From positions 6,067,715-6,131,714 of the forward strand of contig CM035362.1 in the NCBI GenBank assembly GCA_020137815.1: a stretch of DNA of 64,000 nucleotides, written 5' to 3'. The position numbers were made by a program, and so were the translations under genes. The notes below the pieces were generated by a model. That model did not search any database. It had not been told where the DNA came from and saw only the letters and a program-made list of their open reading frames with translations. Source of the DNA: Hormiphora californensis. Its lineage: Eukaryota > Ctenophora > Tentaculata > Cydippida > Pleurobrachiidae. This document shows, in pieces, positions 47,271 through 59,340 of the stretch; the stretch's first letter is position 1, and every line of letters starts with the position of its first letter.

Positions 47271-47474
47271 AAACAAGTGTCCAATATGATTTTTTGGCTT
47301 TTTGTACTAGCTATCATGCACTGGTACAAGAGAAAACAAATAAGTCCTCAAAATAAACAGTTGTAGTATGAAAGAACAATTTTGGGCCACCGTCATTTAC
47401 ACGTAATCAATCTTTATCTATAGTCATACACACACGGAGACCTAGCAAGTCACCTAGACAGAGAACCAGTTCCT

Positions 47475-48442
47475 TTATATGTTGCTGATGGAAGTAAGGT
47501 AGGCGACCTTGTCTGCATAGTCGTCATAGGAATTGACTAGTGTCTCTAGTTTCCGGTCTCGCACCTTCCAGCTATTCTTACCCAACTCAGCAGCCTGTCT
47601 CATCTCAAATCTGCTAATTTTCGCGTCCGTAAGTGCCTGCTCATCTTTGAGGATATCTGCAAAATTCCATAAAGTCGGTTTTGAATGGCCTAGGTGACCA
47701 GCGAAGCTGTGATGCCAGCTTTCTGCGTGGTTTGTTGTACGCGGAATGCCTAGCACCACAGCTTCGTGGTGATTCCAGGTTGCTGGGGGGTAGAGGGCAT
47801 TATCTCCAACCCAAGTCCGTATGAAGTATTCGGCAAAGTCATCCATCTCAGGGGGGAGCACCGCCTCAACCTGCCTCCATACCATCTTGACGTCTTCGAC
47901 CTAATGGATAGGATGGGTGATAGTTTACTTTACACTGTTACTGATAACTGACAAAGGAAATTGTGCCAACATGATCAATAAACACTTGTGCTAACGGATT
48001 GGCGGTGTGACCCAATCTGAGCACACATTTTTGAGAAGAAATCGGGGTGTAGTGCGAGACAGTCGAACACGAATAACGGCACTACTACTTTTAAATATAA
48101 CGGTTTCACTCGGCACTCCCTGGGACGAGTCCCAGAGAAACTCTAGGTGGATAATTAATGCTTATAATCTGCGTGAATTTAAAAGACTGAGACTGGTAGA
48201 TCTCAAATTGCGTGTCACATGTCATACTAGTGGGCTAATTTGACCTCCTACACCCGCCTACACACATATACGCCACGTGTAATAACCATTTGTTATGTTG
48301 TAACCCACGGGCCCGCGAAACTAGGGAAGTAATCGTAGTGTCTGGAAGAGGTAACAAGCAGATCCTCTCCAATTTTATCACTTTGTCTCTCTTTCTCATT
48401 ATAAGGTAACGTTGCTGGAATCTGGACATGATGGCAATATCT

Positions 48443-48541
<99 letters not shown>

Positions 48542-48636
48542 TCCCGTCCTGCTCTCTCTCTCTTCTCTCTATCTTTCGTCTCTCTCTCTCTCTACACCAG
48601 AGAGAGGGAGTGAGAGAGTGGGAGAGATAGATAGAT

Positions 48637-48689
<53 letters not shown>

Positions 48690-50583
48690 GAGAGAGAGAT
48701 CCTGGGACAGCTTGTTACCTCTTCCCAACTATGGTTATGTCTACTGACTCCGACTGTTACACGTGACGTATACGTGTAGGCGGGTGTAGGAGGTCAAATT
48801 AGCCCACTAGTATGACATGTGACACGCAATTTGAGATCTACCAGTCTCAGTCTTTTAAAATCACACAGTATAGATGCAGCACTACTGAATTACTTCTCTA
48901 GCTGTACACACTGTAGACATTCCGACATTTATTGAACATATTGAAAGCGGCGAAGGAGTTATAATAGTGGTCAATTACCTTGAGAAAAGGAAAGGCGCCC
49001 ATGATATCAAAGTACTTCCGAATGTCCCTGTTAGTCCTGTACTCTGGCACCAAGTCTGATTTCTGGCAGTTTTTCCACATTGCCTGATAGGGATGAAAAG
49101 GGGGTTAGTTGGGGGAATTTTGGATATCAAATTCAAATACCAAGATGATTTGGTGACTATGATTATGAAATAGTTACCTGTCGGTAATGGAAAAAGCATC
49201 CTCTTATCGTCGTTGTTGGCCATACTGAAGTCAAAGCATTTCGAAGACCGCTCTCGTAGTCGCAAATTATAGTTGCTGGGTGAAATGGCCCTTGCTCGTC
49301 TAGTTTCTGATTGAGAGAGAAAAGAGAGTTAATATAATATGTTAAACAGTACACTCGATTTTATTTTTCTCTCTCCATACAAACAATTACAAAATACAAA
49401 CAAACTACAGACTGTTTACCTCAAAAAGTGTCTCGTACAGATTGGTGGTTTTCCCTGGCAATAATCCGTAAGCAAGTGGGATGTGATGTCGGTCCGAGCC
49501 TGGCACAGTAAGAAGCCCGTGGATTCCAACCATTTGGTAAAATAATTCTGGCGAAGATGAGAAAGTTCCATCAATTACCCAGTTTTTGCTCTGTGCAAGG
49601 ATCTCCATGTTTTTAGGTGTACCCAATAACAACGATCTCCTCGTCATGGTTTGAAATCCAGAATCCCAGAGTAGAAGATTATCTCCTTGATACGATCTCA
49701 TGAAAGACTGTGGAATAACAAGACTCTCCAGTGAGGTCGGTTTTGGAGGATGCTGGTTTTCAGCCTGACGAGCTCTGCGGGCCATTCTAGAGAGGGATGA
49801 GAGCTTGGGAAGTTTTGCACGTGCATCATTCTCTAACCCTGACACACTCATTGAAACTGCTTTCCTCGTTGGCGTTTTTGTATTTGTAACTGTGGCTTTC
49901 AACTTCGCCTTTGCTTTATGTGTTGAAATCTCCTGAGGGCGCTCATCATGATTATGGATTGGAAGGTCGCTGTGCAACTTCATTGAAGTACTAAGATCAA
50001 CTGTAATCCTCGCTTTACATCCAGCTTGTTTCGGGCTATGGAGGCTGCACCTCATGTACCTCTTGCCGTTGTTCACCTTGTATTCTAGAAAACGGTGACC
50101 ACCTAATATTACATTCGTTTTTCCTCTTTTAACACCGGGTACAACTTCAATCTGTGCATTAGATATCACACTGGAGGAAACATTCGACCTCGAGGAGGAG
50201 GAGGATCCTGGAGACACATCCAGTAGGTCAACCAGGAAGGAGCTACTTATAGAACCCGATTGCAACACTGGGGGTGGTGGAGCAGCTGGGCCAGGAACAG
50301 TAGCAACAGGTGGGCCGGGAACAGTAGCAACAGGTGTGCCGGGAACAGTAGCAACAGGTGGGCCGGGAACAGTAGCAACAGGTGTGCCGGGAACACTAGC
50401 AACAGCTGGGCCGGGAATTACAGTAGCAACAGGTGGGCCGGGAACAGTAGCAACAGCTGGGCCGGGAACACTAGCAGTAGCAACAGGTGGTGGAGAAGCT
50501 GGGCTGGGAATACTAGCAACAGGTGGGCCGGGAACACTAGCAACAGACTCATTCGGGTTTCTGGGAAACAACCAACGAAACAT
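47475..50583 (-). CDS. FLYWCH zinc-finger / MULE transposase (4 exons, intact)
   Basis: Exons 49420-50583, 49178-49306, 48979-49083 and 47475-47900 join in phase 0 into 607 aa. After a Pro/Ala/Val tandem region (residues 15-105) comes a FLYWCH-like finger (FLEYKVNNGKRYMRCSLH, then CKARITV and LPIHNHDE: C, C, H, H ligands). The MULE domain follows: first Asp in NWVIDGTFSSSPELFYQM, HIPLAYGLLPGKTTNLYETL, second Asp in ATIICDYESGLRNAL, GCFFHYRQ, and the Glu in RTTNHAESWHHSF. So the D-D-E catalytic set is present and no stop interrupts the frame. It could be an active autonomous transposase or a domesticated copy; the flanking inverted ends favour the former. Confidence 0.9.
48178..48859. mobile_element. 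Inverted-repeat element inside the transposase gene's third intron
   Basis: Arms of about 100 bp: TTTAAAAGACTGAGACTGGT, AGATCTCAAATTGCGTGTCA, CATGTCATACTAGTGGGCTA, ATTTGACCTCCTACACCCGC, inverted at 48765-48859. The interior is (CT)n then (GA)n. The arms are nearly identical, so it is young or under gene conversion. Confidence 0.88.
48451..48705. repeat. CT then GA microsatellite, potential long hairpin
   Basis: (CT)n at 48451-48530 and (GA)n at 48640-48700 inside the inverted-repeat element extend its foldback structure. Confidence 0.92.
50270..50560 (-). repeat. Coding minisatellite in the transposase N-terminus
   Basis: An 18-24-bp unit encodes VATVPGP / VATVPGT / VASVPGP about 12 times, in frame throughout. 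Confidence 0.9.
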
Positions 50584-50774
50584 AACGTGGCAAATGTGAA
50601 AGTGATCAAGTAAGAACTGAACTATCTGTGATATAGCTCGTCACTATCAGGTGCATTTCCCGCTCTTTCCCTCTCTCTCTCTCTCTCCTGTATGTATCTC
50701 ACCAGCTCTCCCTCTTTCCCTCTCTCTAGTGATGGCGCCACTTAGTCGCGCAGTGTCCCGCTCTCTCTGTAGTT

Positions 50775-51185
50775 TGGTGAGTTACAGTCCGCTTAAGCAG
50801 GACAGAAACTCGAAATTCGACATTTATAGCGGACAATAACTCACACGAATTACCCGCTCTTTTTTTTGCCGCCAACTTCTCCATTTCCTCCGAAATCGAG
50901 TTTCTGTCCAAATTTGTGAGTTACAGTCCTTTTTGAGGGCGGACAAAAAGTCGAATTTCGACATTTTTAGCGGACAGAAACTCACCTTGGCGCCTACAAC
51001 TCGAACAGGTGAGTTAGTGTCCGCCCGGACTCTAACTCACCGTAAATAGTGCTAAACAGTGGGGCGGACAGAAAGTCACCTGATCCGGACTATAACTCAC
51101 CTAAATTCGACATTTTCAAAAGTGAGTTATAGTCCGAAATTTTCGAGTTCGAGTTCGAGTTATCGTCCGTTCGAGTTTCTGTCCG
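50775..51185. repeat. Right subterminal motif field of the Mutator-like element
   Basis: Over a dozen GGACAGAAACTCAC, GTGAGTTATAGTCCG or GAGTTTCTGTCCG words in both orientations, the same vocabulary as at 46970-47270. Confidence 0.88.
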
Positions 51186-51539
51186 GTACCCCCGCGCACG
51201 ACTTTGGGGGGTGAACAGTTGAAAAAAAATGGAGTATACGGGAAATCGCTATCAGGTAAAATGAAGTTCAAACGATTATCTTTCCCCACTATTGCGTTAG
51301 TTTTTTGATTTAGAGCCGTTTTCAGGGTCTTAGAAGCGTTTGAAAAATGTAAGTCTTTTTGTCGCAATGACGTCACCCCGTGACGTCACTGTTGTAAAGA
51401 TCGGATCAAAAATCTGAGCCCGTACTTACACCCGCCTTGGTCCAAAGTACCAGTGTAAAAATTTTCAGGGGTCTAGCTCAAAAACTGTAGGAGGAGTAGG
51501 GAGAAAACAATTATCGGACTAACATTTTGGAATTTATTA

Positions 51540-52010
51540 TATGGATTTTCGAATTTGAATAATTCATAAATATGCGAATAACGACTAAACGGTGAGAGAT
51601 ATGACTTTTTGTCACGGGGACGACCCCCCATAAATCGACTATTCTGCGCCGGAATATGTCCATGAAAACGTTCTTGGACCAGCCGAACTGGAAATATTCA
51701 GAATATGCATTAAATCATGAATCGGTGCATAATTATGCAAATAACGGCTAAACGGTGCGAGATACGACTTTTTGTCCGGGGGACGACCCCCCATAAATCG
51801 ACTATTTTGCGTCGAAATATGTCCATAAAAACGTTCTAGGACCAGCTGAAGTGAAAATATTGAAAATATGCATAAAATCGTGAATAGGTGCATAAATATG
51901 CAAATTACGGCTTAACGGTGCGAGATAGAGATTTTTTTCCCGAGTAAGACCCCCCATAAATCGACCATTTCGCGTCGACTAAGACCGGTTTCAAGTCTTT
52001 ATGACCTTCG
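51540..52010. repeat. Three degenerate tandem copies, unit about 175 bp
   Basis: Each copy has ATGCAAATAACGGCTAAACG, GTGCGAGATACGACTTTTTG, GACGACCCCCCATAAATCGA, TATGTCCATAAAAACGTTCT and AGGACCAGC. It may be part of a larger satellite or element. Confidence 0.85.
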
Positions 52011-52019
52011 AGTCGTCTT

Positions 52020-52500
52020 ATATCGCAACCATGGTTAAAATGAATATTTAATGACTAATTAATGAATAATTAATGAACTATGGCGATTTCGAAGTTCTCA
52101 CACAGCTATTACCGAGCGCAATGATGTAAGGAACCACTGTTCCAAACGGCAAGTCTCTACTATTTGTGGTTTAGGAGAACACTCAAAGATAAAAAAGCGT
52201 CCTCCTCCCCTCCCCTCCCCTCCCCTCCCCCTCCTTACATTTTTGCATTTTGGGACCCCTCTGACAAATTTTTACCTTACATCCGATCGTTCTGAAAATT
52301 TGCATGCCTCTTCTCCTATATGAGGGCCCTCAGAGTACAAAATTTCAGCTCTCTACTTCATCTGGAACATGCTCTTTTAAAGCATCAAAAACCTCGAAAT
52401 CTGCAATGGTATATAGTAGCACTGGCAGGTTTTCGCGTGCTTGTGTGTAGAAGTGTTGCGTGTGCTCTCTCTTTTGTTTTTTGAGTTAGAGGGTATTTCT
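52020..52500. other. Spacer upstream of sushi-family copy A
   Basis: Unique sequence with a C-rich tract (CCTCCCCTCCCCTCCCCTCC at 52202-52230). No gene recognised. Confidence 0.4.
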
Positions 52501-52503
52501 AAG

Positions 52504-52572
52504 GTGGGGGCTCTGCCCCCACACCCCCGTTAATGGTGGGGGCTGCGCCCCCACACCCCCTTTTGGGCCCGG
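52504..52572. repeat. GC palindromes (GGGGGCTCTGCCCCC type)
   Basis: Two adjacent hairpins, GGTGGGGGCTCTGCCCCCAC and GGTGGGGGCTGCGCCCCCAC, each followed by ACCCCC. About 50-120 bp upstream of the gene copy A start. Confidence 0.85.
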
Positions 52573-52623
52573 GGCACTTGCCAGTGCTATGATAAACTAC
52601 TTACCGGCCTTTGAATGATAGGT

Positions 52624-53150
52624 ATGATACGTCTCCTTCTCTTCACAGCTGCATTATGGGGAACTGCTGCAGCTGTTCTTACAGGTTATAGTCAGTCTCA
52701 TATTCAACTAGCAGGCCGCCCGGCACAGTAGGGTGATTCGCTAGTTCGCTATACCATATACATCCCGCTGGGATTTATTATGGCGGGTATTTATACTGTT
52801 GATGTGTTTCAGACTGGATAGCTGTACAGCGGGTTGTGAGTATACCCTGGGACCTGGAGGCAACTCCTCTCCAGATAAAGACGGACTCTGCACTGGGCAG
52901 TGAGAAGAGGATCTATGTGAGGATGTACGACAAGGACAGCAGCTATATCGATTATGTGAATGTGATTGTGAAGTTCTCCTCCCCAATGCAGTATCAGATA
53001 GGCTACTGTACCACCACCTGGACAGACCTGCCAGTGCAACCCCCGGTGGAGGTGGATAAGATCTGGACTATCACCAAAACCGAGACCACCCTCATCATCA
53101 CATGTAACAATGTGGAGGTGCTGAACTACCTGTTCACGGTGTCACGTTAA
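52624..53150 (+). pseudogene. Secreted sushi-family gene, copy A, cut by an LTR retrotransposon
   Basis: Exon 1 (52624-52684) encodes a signal peptide, MIRLLLFTAALWGTAAAVLT. Exon 2 (from 52813) encodes an extracellular domain: SIPWDLEATPLQIKTDSALG, YVRMYDKDSSYIDYVNV, YQIGYCTTTWTDLPVQPPVE, KIWTITKTETTLIITCNN, VEVLNYLFT. Compared with copy B the homology stops at VLNYLFT, and a stop comes three codons later where the LTR element begins. The remainder of the domain and the sushi exons are missing here. A short secreted product is possible. Confidence 0.8.
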
Positions 53151-56100
53151 TGAGATTGAACTCTAGATTAAAAATTAGGGCCAGCCTTGCGGAAACTTCA
53201 AATTGATCATTATGATTTTAATGGAGATTTCTGCCTAGCTGGAGTCATTGTGAGATTGTAGGTGTGTCTGTGAGAGTGAGAGTGTGAGTTTATTGGCCGT
53301 ACGTTAGAGAGCAAGTGAAAGTGTGTCTTCTATATTTTATAGGTTATGATTTTGGTGCCGCCATCTTGACGATCCTTATTTTATCAACCGAAGATTAATA
53401 AGAGAGTGAGTGAGCGATTGAAAGTGAGAAAGTGAATGAGAACGTGAGCGCAGGAGCAAGAGTGAGAGCGAGATCGAGAGAACCTGTGAGCGAGAGAGAG
53501 AAACCTTTATCTTTGCCGCACTGCCCTGTAAAATACTGGAATATTATTATTGGTTGACCACGTGCTCCCTGCGTGAGATTAAACGGTGTCTTTATAAACC
53601 TGATTTTTATTGAAGAGAAAAAGAAGACTGACTGAAAATAAACTCAACCGTTTTGTAATGTGATCTTCTCTATACTAAACTTCTTGAAACCGGAAAACAA
53701 CTGTGTTTTGATTTGGATCCAGTTTCGGAAACCCGGTGTGAGGATTGAGAAATGGTTACACGTTCCTGATGTCATGATGGTGTTTGCCAGGCCCCCACAT
53801 AATGGCGACCCCGAAGGGACAGTTGAACTAGAGGAGGAGGAGAAACGTGTGCCAGTCAAGGAGAAAATCTGTACCCCTGCACCACCTGATGAGGATGGAG
53901 ATGAGGAGCAGATATGGTGGTTCCAGATGATGTTCTCTGATGATCTCTGATGGTTGTTCCTGACGATGTTGTCTGATGGTCTCTGATGGTGGTTACTGAT
54001 GACGTTTTCTAATGGTCTTTTCTGATGGATTCTGATGATGGTCACTTTGTGGATTCAAACTGTGGAATCGTTGGTAGAGGAGGATCTTTCTTCAAAAACG
54101 GTGAAGTAGACGAACAGACTCTGACCAAGACCAAGACGAGAACTGATGAAGACTACCATGGCAATTCTGATTTGACAGACTCGGTAGTTAGCCTTTTCAC
54201 TAACCCCTGCCCCGCTCTAGAACTTCTAACACCTTCGATTGGAGCTTTTGGTGGAGACTCAGCAAACAGTGAGGATGGCTTGGAGTTCAGTTCACATTGA
54301 TGGAAACTTTGGTTGATAATCGAGTGATAATCTAGTGATAAACTGATATTCCTAGTACCGCGGATGGTGATGATGAGGACTACTCGGCCGTTTCTGATTC
54401 CAGTATTGACGAGAACTTTTCCTTCTGCGAACCTTATAATGCATCGATAGCACACTGTTAACGAGGTATTGATTTTAAAATGAACTCTAAGGGACAATGC
54501 AAAAGTGGGGTAGTATGGACTTAAACGGATTATACCCCGGTAGTGTGAATTGCCCAGTTTTTATATACTTACAGGGAAGTTGTAACAGTTGAAGCAGTGC
54601 AGTGCGGTAGAGCTATAGTGAGTGTGTTGTCACGTTGTGTGGTGTGAGTGAGTAGTGAGCAGTGGTCATGATATGCAGCCTGTGAGTGAGTGAGAAAGAA
54701 GTCATTTGTATAGTCATAGTCTTAGTTTTGTTCACAGCTTTGCACTTAGTATCGTGTCCATCGCTATACTGTCCTTCGTTTCTTTATCTGCATCATGTAA
54801 TTAGCTCGGTTTAGATCAACTTGTCTAGTCATTCTTTTCCGACTTATTGCTTGGCTGCGTGATGTTCGCGTTCGATGTGTACCCTATCACGATGTGAGTT
54901 CAATGTCACGAGTGAGTTCAATGTCTGTCTGCTAGTGTAAGTGTGTGTCGTGTGAGTTCATTAGTTCAACCGTGCGAAGTGTGAGCGACATGTGAGATAT
55001 GTGTGAGTGAAGTAGTTGCTCTCAGCTCTGCCTTGAGTGTTCTGAGTGAGCAAGTCATCTGTCATAATGTGTGATGTGTGATTTCAGTGGGACAACAAAG
55101 TTGAAGTGCTAGTAGTTCATAGTGAGATGTGAGATTGTGAGATGCGGATCTCGGCATGTGTGGCGCAAGCTGGTGATTGTCGGGCTTGCAGTTTACTCTC
55201 CCAGTCCCTGATCCGTTGTACCTACACGATGAAGATATCCGGTCCCTGCATTGCATCTGTTGTTCATGTAAGATTTGCAGTTGTGTGTGTTTGTGCGAGT
55301 TTCATTCATTTGAAAAGCGTGTGTGCCGTGAGTTGTGAGCCCCGTGTGAGTGAAGTAATCTCTGATACTAGCTTTGTGAAATTATGTGAGTATGTGAGTT
55401 GAAGTAGTCATCATGTGTGATAGTGTGTGGCACCGTGTGATGTATTTGGCTGTGTGTGAACTGTGAATTCTTGTGTGTCATAAGGCGGCGATTATACATT
55501 TGTTTGTTTGTTCAATTCGTGTCAGTTGTGAGTGTTCCTGTCAGTTTTAAGTCTGTCGTCTGAGTTGTAAGTTAGAGTTTCGTTGTAGTTATCTAAGGAA
55601 CAGTTCATACAGTGTTGGTTTAGTATCCAGACTTGACCCCTTTACCAGCGTGATTAGGCTTGTAGTGGTCCCACGATGTATGCAAACATGAGAGTGTTGT
55701 GAGATCGGTGCGTTGTGTGCATTGCAGCTGTTGGTCAAGGTACTCGATATACAGCGGGTCCACGGCCAGGTTCACGGTGCGACTGTACGTGGTATCTTGA
55801 CCTCCAGGAAGTGTGTTTTGTGCGCCGCCCGTTTCTCACCCTCCCCTGTTTGTAGCCTAGTGGTATCCCTGTCTTTATTACCCTCAGTATGTTTCACTGC
55901 TTTGTAGACCTTATTCCAGTCCAGTGTCAGTCAGTTTTAGTCATTTGCAGCAGTGAGACTTGAGAGTGTGTGAGATTAAGTGCGGGAAGGACTGATCAAC
56001 CGGTTTTCAATGTGTTCGACCTACGTTCCGGGTTCATGTCTGGAATGGACGTGCTTGTGCGTGACGTCGTGATGTATTGACTAGTGGAGAGTTGTTTCGT

Positions 56101-58964
56101 TTCGTTGTTCTGCCTTGTTCTCACCTCTCTCTTTCGTCAGTGAGTTTACTATGTGTCATGTTTCCCCTGTCCCTTGTCACCACTGGTAAGCTTCACGTTT
56201 TGTCCCACGTAAACCTGTTATACACTCTCGAGATCTGTGTATGGTTGTGCGCGAGTGGAAGACGCAGTTTCAGCTTTGTCGAACTTTGATAAGTTTCATG
56301 TATTTCAATACAGTATTCGATCGGGTTCGTTGAGTTATAACACGTCTGTATAACTGTACGTCATAGTATGATATTGCTGGTGTTGGTTGGTAAGTTCTAG
56401 TTTTCTGTATGTCTTTTCAGTCAAAGAGGTGCGATGTCTAACTGTCATATTCTGTTTATGTTTGGTCCAGGTTGTCTTGTTCTGTTTTATGGAGTATGTG
56501 TCGAGTAAGTTTCTGTCTGTAAGTAGCGTAATGTGAATCTGCTTATCGTGTGGCGTGAACGATTCTATGACTTGAGTATTGAGTTGTGAAGTTTGAACGA
56601 GTACTAAAGTTATGAATTATGTCAGGTCATGAATAAGGATTATATGTTGTGTTCAGTTTTATGTTAGAGTTTATGTGGTCCTTGTGTTTGTGCGTTTAAG
56701 TTTGAGTAGTTTGAGTTCAAGCGTTCTGAGGCAAGTTATTCTGAGTTTCAGGTGTTTGAGTTTATGTTTAGAGCCGGTTGTTAAGTTTTAGGTTATATCT
56801 GCAGATTGTCTACATGGTATACCATTGTCTTCCAGTACTGGATTGTCCTGTCGACCCGGGTCCTGTCCTCCTGTCTTGTGTTTTAGGCGCCTATTATGTT
56901 TCTTCACCTTTTCTGTGCATGTGCATTGTGCATGGTTGAGAGGTCCGGAGTTTTCCTGCGTTTGGTAAGGTTTGTGTATCTTTCCGTACGTGTATTGAGC
57001 CACCCGTGCTGATTGATGTTTGAACCTTGGCTCAAACCATTCGCCTTACAGGAGTATACCGGGTTCACTCAGCATTCTCTCTTCTTTCCTATTTCTACGT
57101 GTTCTGTTAGTACTGAGATGTTGTCTAGCGATTTCAAATTCATGGTCCCTAGTAAATTCAGATCAGTGCTAGTTGTCACGCTTCTCTTTACAGGAGGGCT
57201 TGTTATTGTTTCTTGTTTAGTTGTCTACATGTTGTTTCTGTATGTTGTACATATACTGTCCCCATTTCATGTCTATGTTTGTCAGGTTCTTTGTCATATC
57301 ATTTCTTTGTGTTCCGTCAGCATGTTTGGTGCAAGTTGGTGGTTAGCGGGCTTGCAGTACCTCGGAGTCTGAATGCAAAGCCAATGTGGTTGAGTATTTG
57401 AGCTGTGCGATAAATGTACTGTGAGATAACTGTGCACTCTAGAGCACCATATAGAGTTCATAGTTAGAGCTTGTTCTCCCGGTGTCTTCCCCCTTGTACT
57501 GAGTATCTGGTTGTGCATTATAATGTGTTTAGTGTTTACTGTTGTTTGGTGTGATATTTTCTGTGTGTTCAGTGTGTTCAGTGCGTTCAGTGTGATCAGT
57601 GGATGTGTGTTCAGTGAGTGTGATAAGCGAGTTCTGTGAGTTCAGTGAGTTTCATAAGTGAGCGTGATAAAAGAGACCATGTCATGTGAGATATCAATAC
57701 TTTACTCAGTAAGTCACAGTTTCTAGTCATATTGTAGTCATATCATAGTCATGTTGTGGTTATTATAGTTTGTCTTTGATCATGATGATGTGATAGTTCT
57801 AACCACGGATGTATCGCCACTTGTCCATTTCCTAAGTGAGAAGAAGTCGTTAAGACTCTGAATCTGAAGATCTGGTGGTCAGAAATACACCATACAGTTC
57901 TGTGCCATTATGTCTGTCCATTCAGATAGTTGTCTGTGTTTGACAAGGTCACTACTCCGTTTTCAGAGGGGACCAGAGGGCGACTCTTACCCCAAAGAAG
58001 GGGTGTATGTGCACTTGTGGTGCTTGTCAAAAGCAGCCTTCTCATCTGTATGATCGTGTGTTTGTTCGTTTGTCATGTCGTTTGTTTGTTCGTCTGTCAG
58101 ATTGTCTGTTTGTTGTCAGTCCCGTTGTCTGTGCCAATGTTTGTCATGTCTGTGTCAGATTATGTTAGTGGTTGCTGTATGGTTTAGTGGTTGTGAGCTA
58201 CTCATATTGTCATCGGTCACTATCATTTGTCTTTATTTATTAGGGATGAATATTCATTTCACTCCTGTGTCTTCAGTCTCTAGTCTTCATTCATAGAATT
58301 CATATGTTTATTTAATGAGATTGAACTCTAGATTAAAAATTAGGGCCAGCCTTGCGGAAACTTCAAATTGATCATTATGATTTTAATGGAGATTTCTGCC
58401 TAGCTGGAGTCATTGTGAGATTGTAGGTGTGTCTGTGAGAGTGAGAGTGTGAGTTTATTGGCCGTACGTTAGAGAGCAAGTGAAAGTGTGTCTTCTATAT
58501 TTTATAGGTTATGATTTATGGTGCCGCCATCTTGACGATCCTTATTTTATCAACCGAAGATTAATAGAAGAGAGTGAGTGAGCGATTGAAAGTGAGAAAG
58601 TGAATGAGAACTTGAGCGCAGGAGCAAGAGTGAGAGCGAGATCGAGAGAACCTGTGAGCGAGAGAGAGAAACCTTTATCTTTGCCGCACTGCCCTGTAAA
58701 ATACTGGAATATTATTATTGGTTGACCACGTGCTCCCTGCGTGAGATTAAACGGTGTCTTTATAAACCTGATTTTTATTGAAGAAAAAAGAAGACTGACT
58801 GAAATAAACTCACCGTTTTGTAATGTGATCTTCTCTATACTAAACTTCTTGAAACCGGAAAACAGCTGTGTTTTGATTTGGATCCAGTTTCGGAAACCCG
58901 GTGTGAGGATTGAGAAATGGTTACACGTTCCTGATGTCATGATGGTGTTTGCCAGGCCCCCACA
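53151..58964 (+). mobile_element. LTR retrotransposon, non-autonomous, two 649-bp LTRs
   Basis: LTRs at 53151-53799 and 58316-58964 are equal in length, begin TGAGATTGAACTC, end GGCCCCCACA and differ only by a few substitutions and small indels. Immediately after the 5' LTR is a primer-binding-site-like sequence (AATGGCGACCCCGAAGGGAC). The 4.5-kb interior has no gag or pol motif; a short acidic ORF (residues VELEEEEKRVPVKEK, about 53819-53950) follows the putative PBS. A clear polypurine tract and target duplication are not seen. It cuts gene copy A. Confidence 0.82.
54500..58310 (+). other. G/T-rich non-coding interior of the LTR element
   Basis: About 3.8 kb strongly enriched in T and G on the plus strand (GTGTGAGTGA, TTGTGTGTGTT, TGTCTGT words) with no long ORF and no protein motif. 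It is unlike all surrounding sequence. A cargo or structural RNA region of a LARD-like element is the simplest reading. Confidence 0.6.
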
Positions 58965-58965
58965 C

Positions 58966-59330
58966 CTCTCCCACTCCCCCAGAGTTCACTTTAAACAGGG
59001 GGGGCAATCTCTGTGATTGAATCCAGTTTACATCCTTTCCAACAAAACATGTCTCCCCCTCTCGACCCCCTCTTGTAATTATAATATATACTTTGAAAAA
59101 TGTTCAAAAAAATTTCACAAAAAAATTCAAAAAATTTTTGGGGAAAAAAATCCTGCCCCTAAATCGGGGTGCCACTAAACGGGGTCCGACTGTTATACCT
59201 TCACCCGGTTATTTAGTTAGTTGTTAATTTGGTAATTGATGTTGAACATATTGTTAGTTGATAATTAGTCGATAATTAGTTGATAATCTGTTACGGATAA
59301 GTAATTAATATAACTACTTACCGGCCTTTG
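58966..59330. other. Upstream region of sushi-family copy B
   Basis: A/T homopolymer-rich (59090-59150), then a sequence shared with 45543-45650 and with the region upstream of copies A and C (CTACTTACCGGCCTTTGAAT, GATAGGTATGAT). Confidence 0.6.
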
Positions 59331-59340
59331 AATGATAGGT

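Larger units (their letters stand above)
46852..51233. mobile_element. Mutator-like element, apparently complete
   Basis: Inverted ends of about 45 bp: left TCCATTTTTATTCAACTG, TTCACCCTCCAACTCGTGCG; right, read inverted, TCCATTTTTTTTCAACTG, TTCACCCCCCAAAGTCGTGC. Inside each end is a field of GAGTTACAGTCCG-type motifs in both orientations (46970-47270 and 50775-51185). Between them is an intact FLYWCH/MULE transposase gene. I could not find a clear 9-bp target duplication. Confidence 0.78.

Noticed and set aside
49605-50613. Glycine/asparagine-rich plus-strand ORFs
   Set aside because: Antisense of the VATVPGP coding minisatellite in the transposase gene.
52504-52572. Promoter GC boxes for sushi-family copy A
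   Set aside because: The GC hairpins look like a dispersed palindromic repeat; nothing equivalent precedes copies B and C.
55142-58296. Several 60-119-aa ORFs in the LTR element interior
   Set aside because: No protein motifs, Cys/Val/Ser-rich composition explained by G/T-rich DNA.
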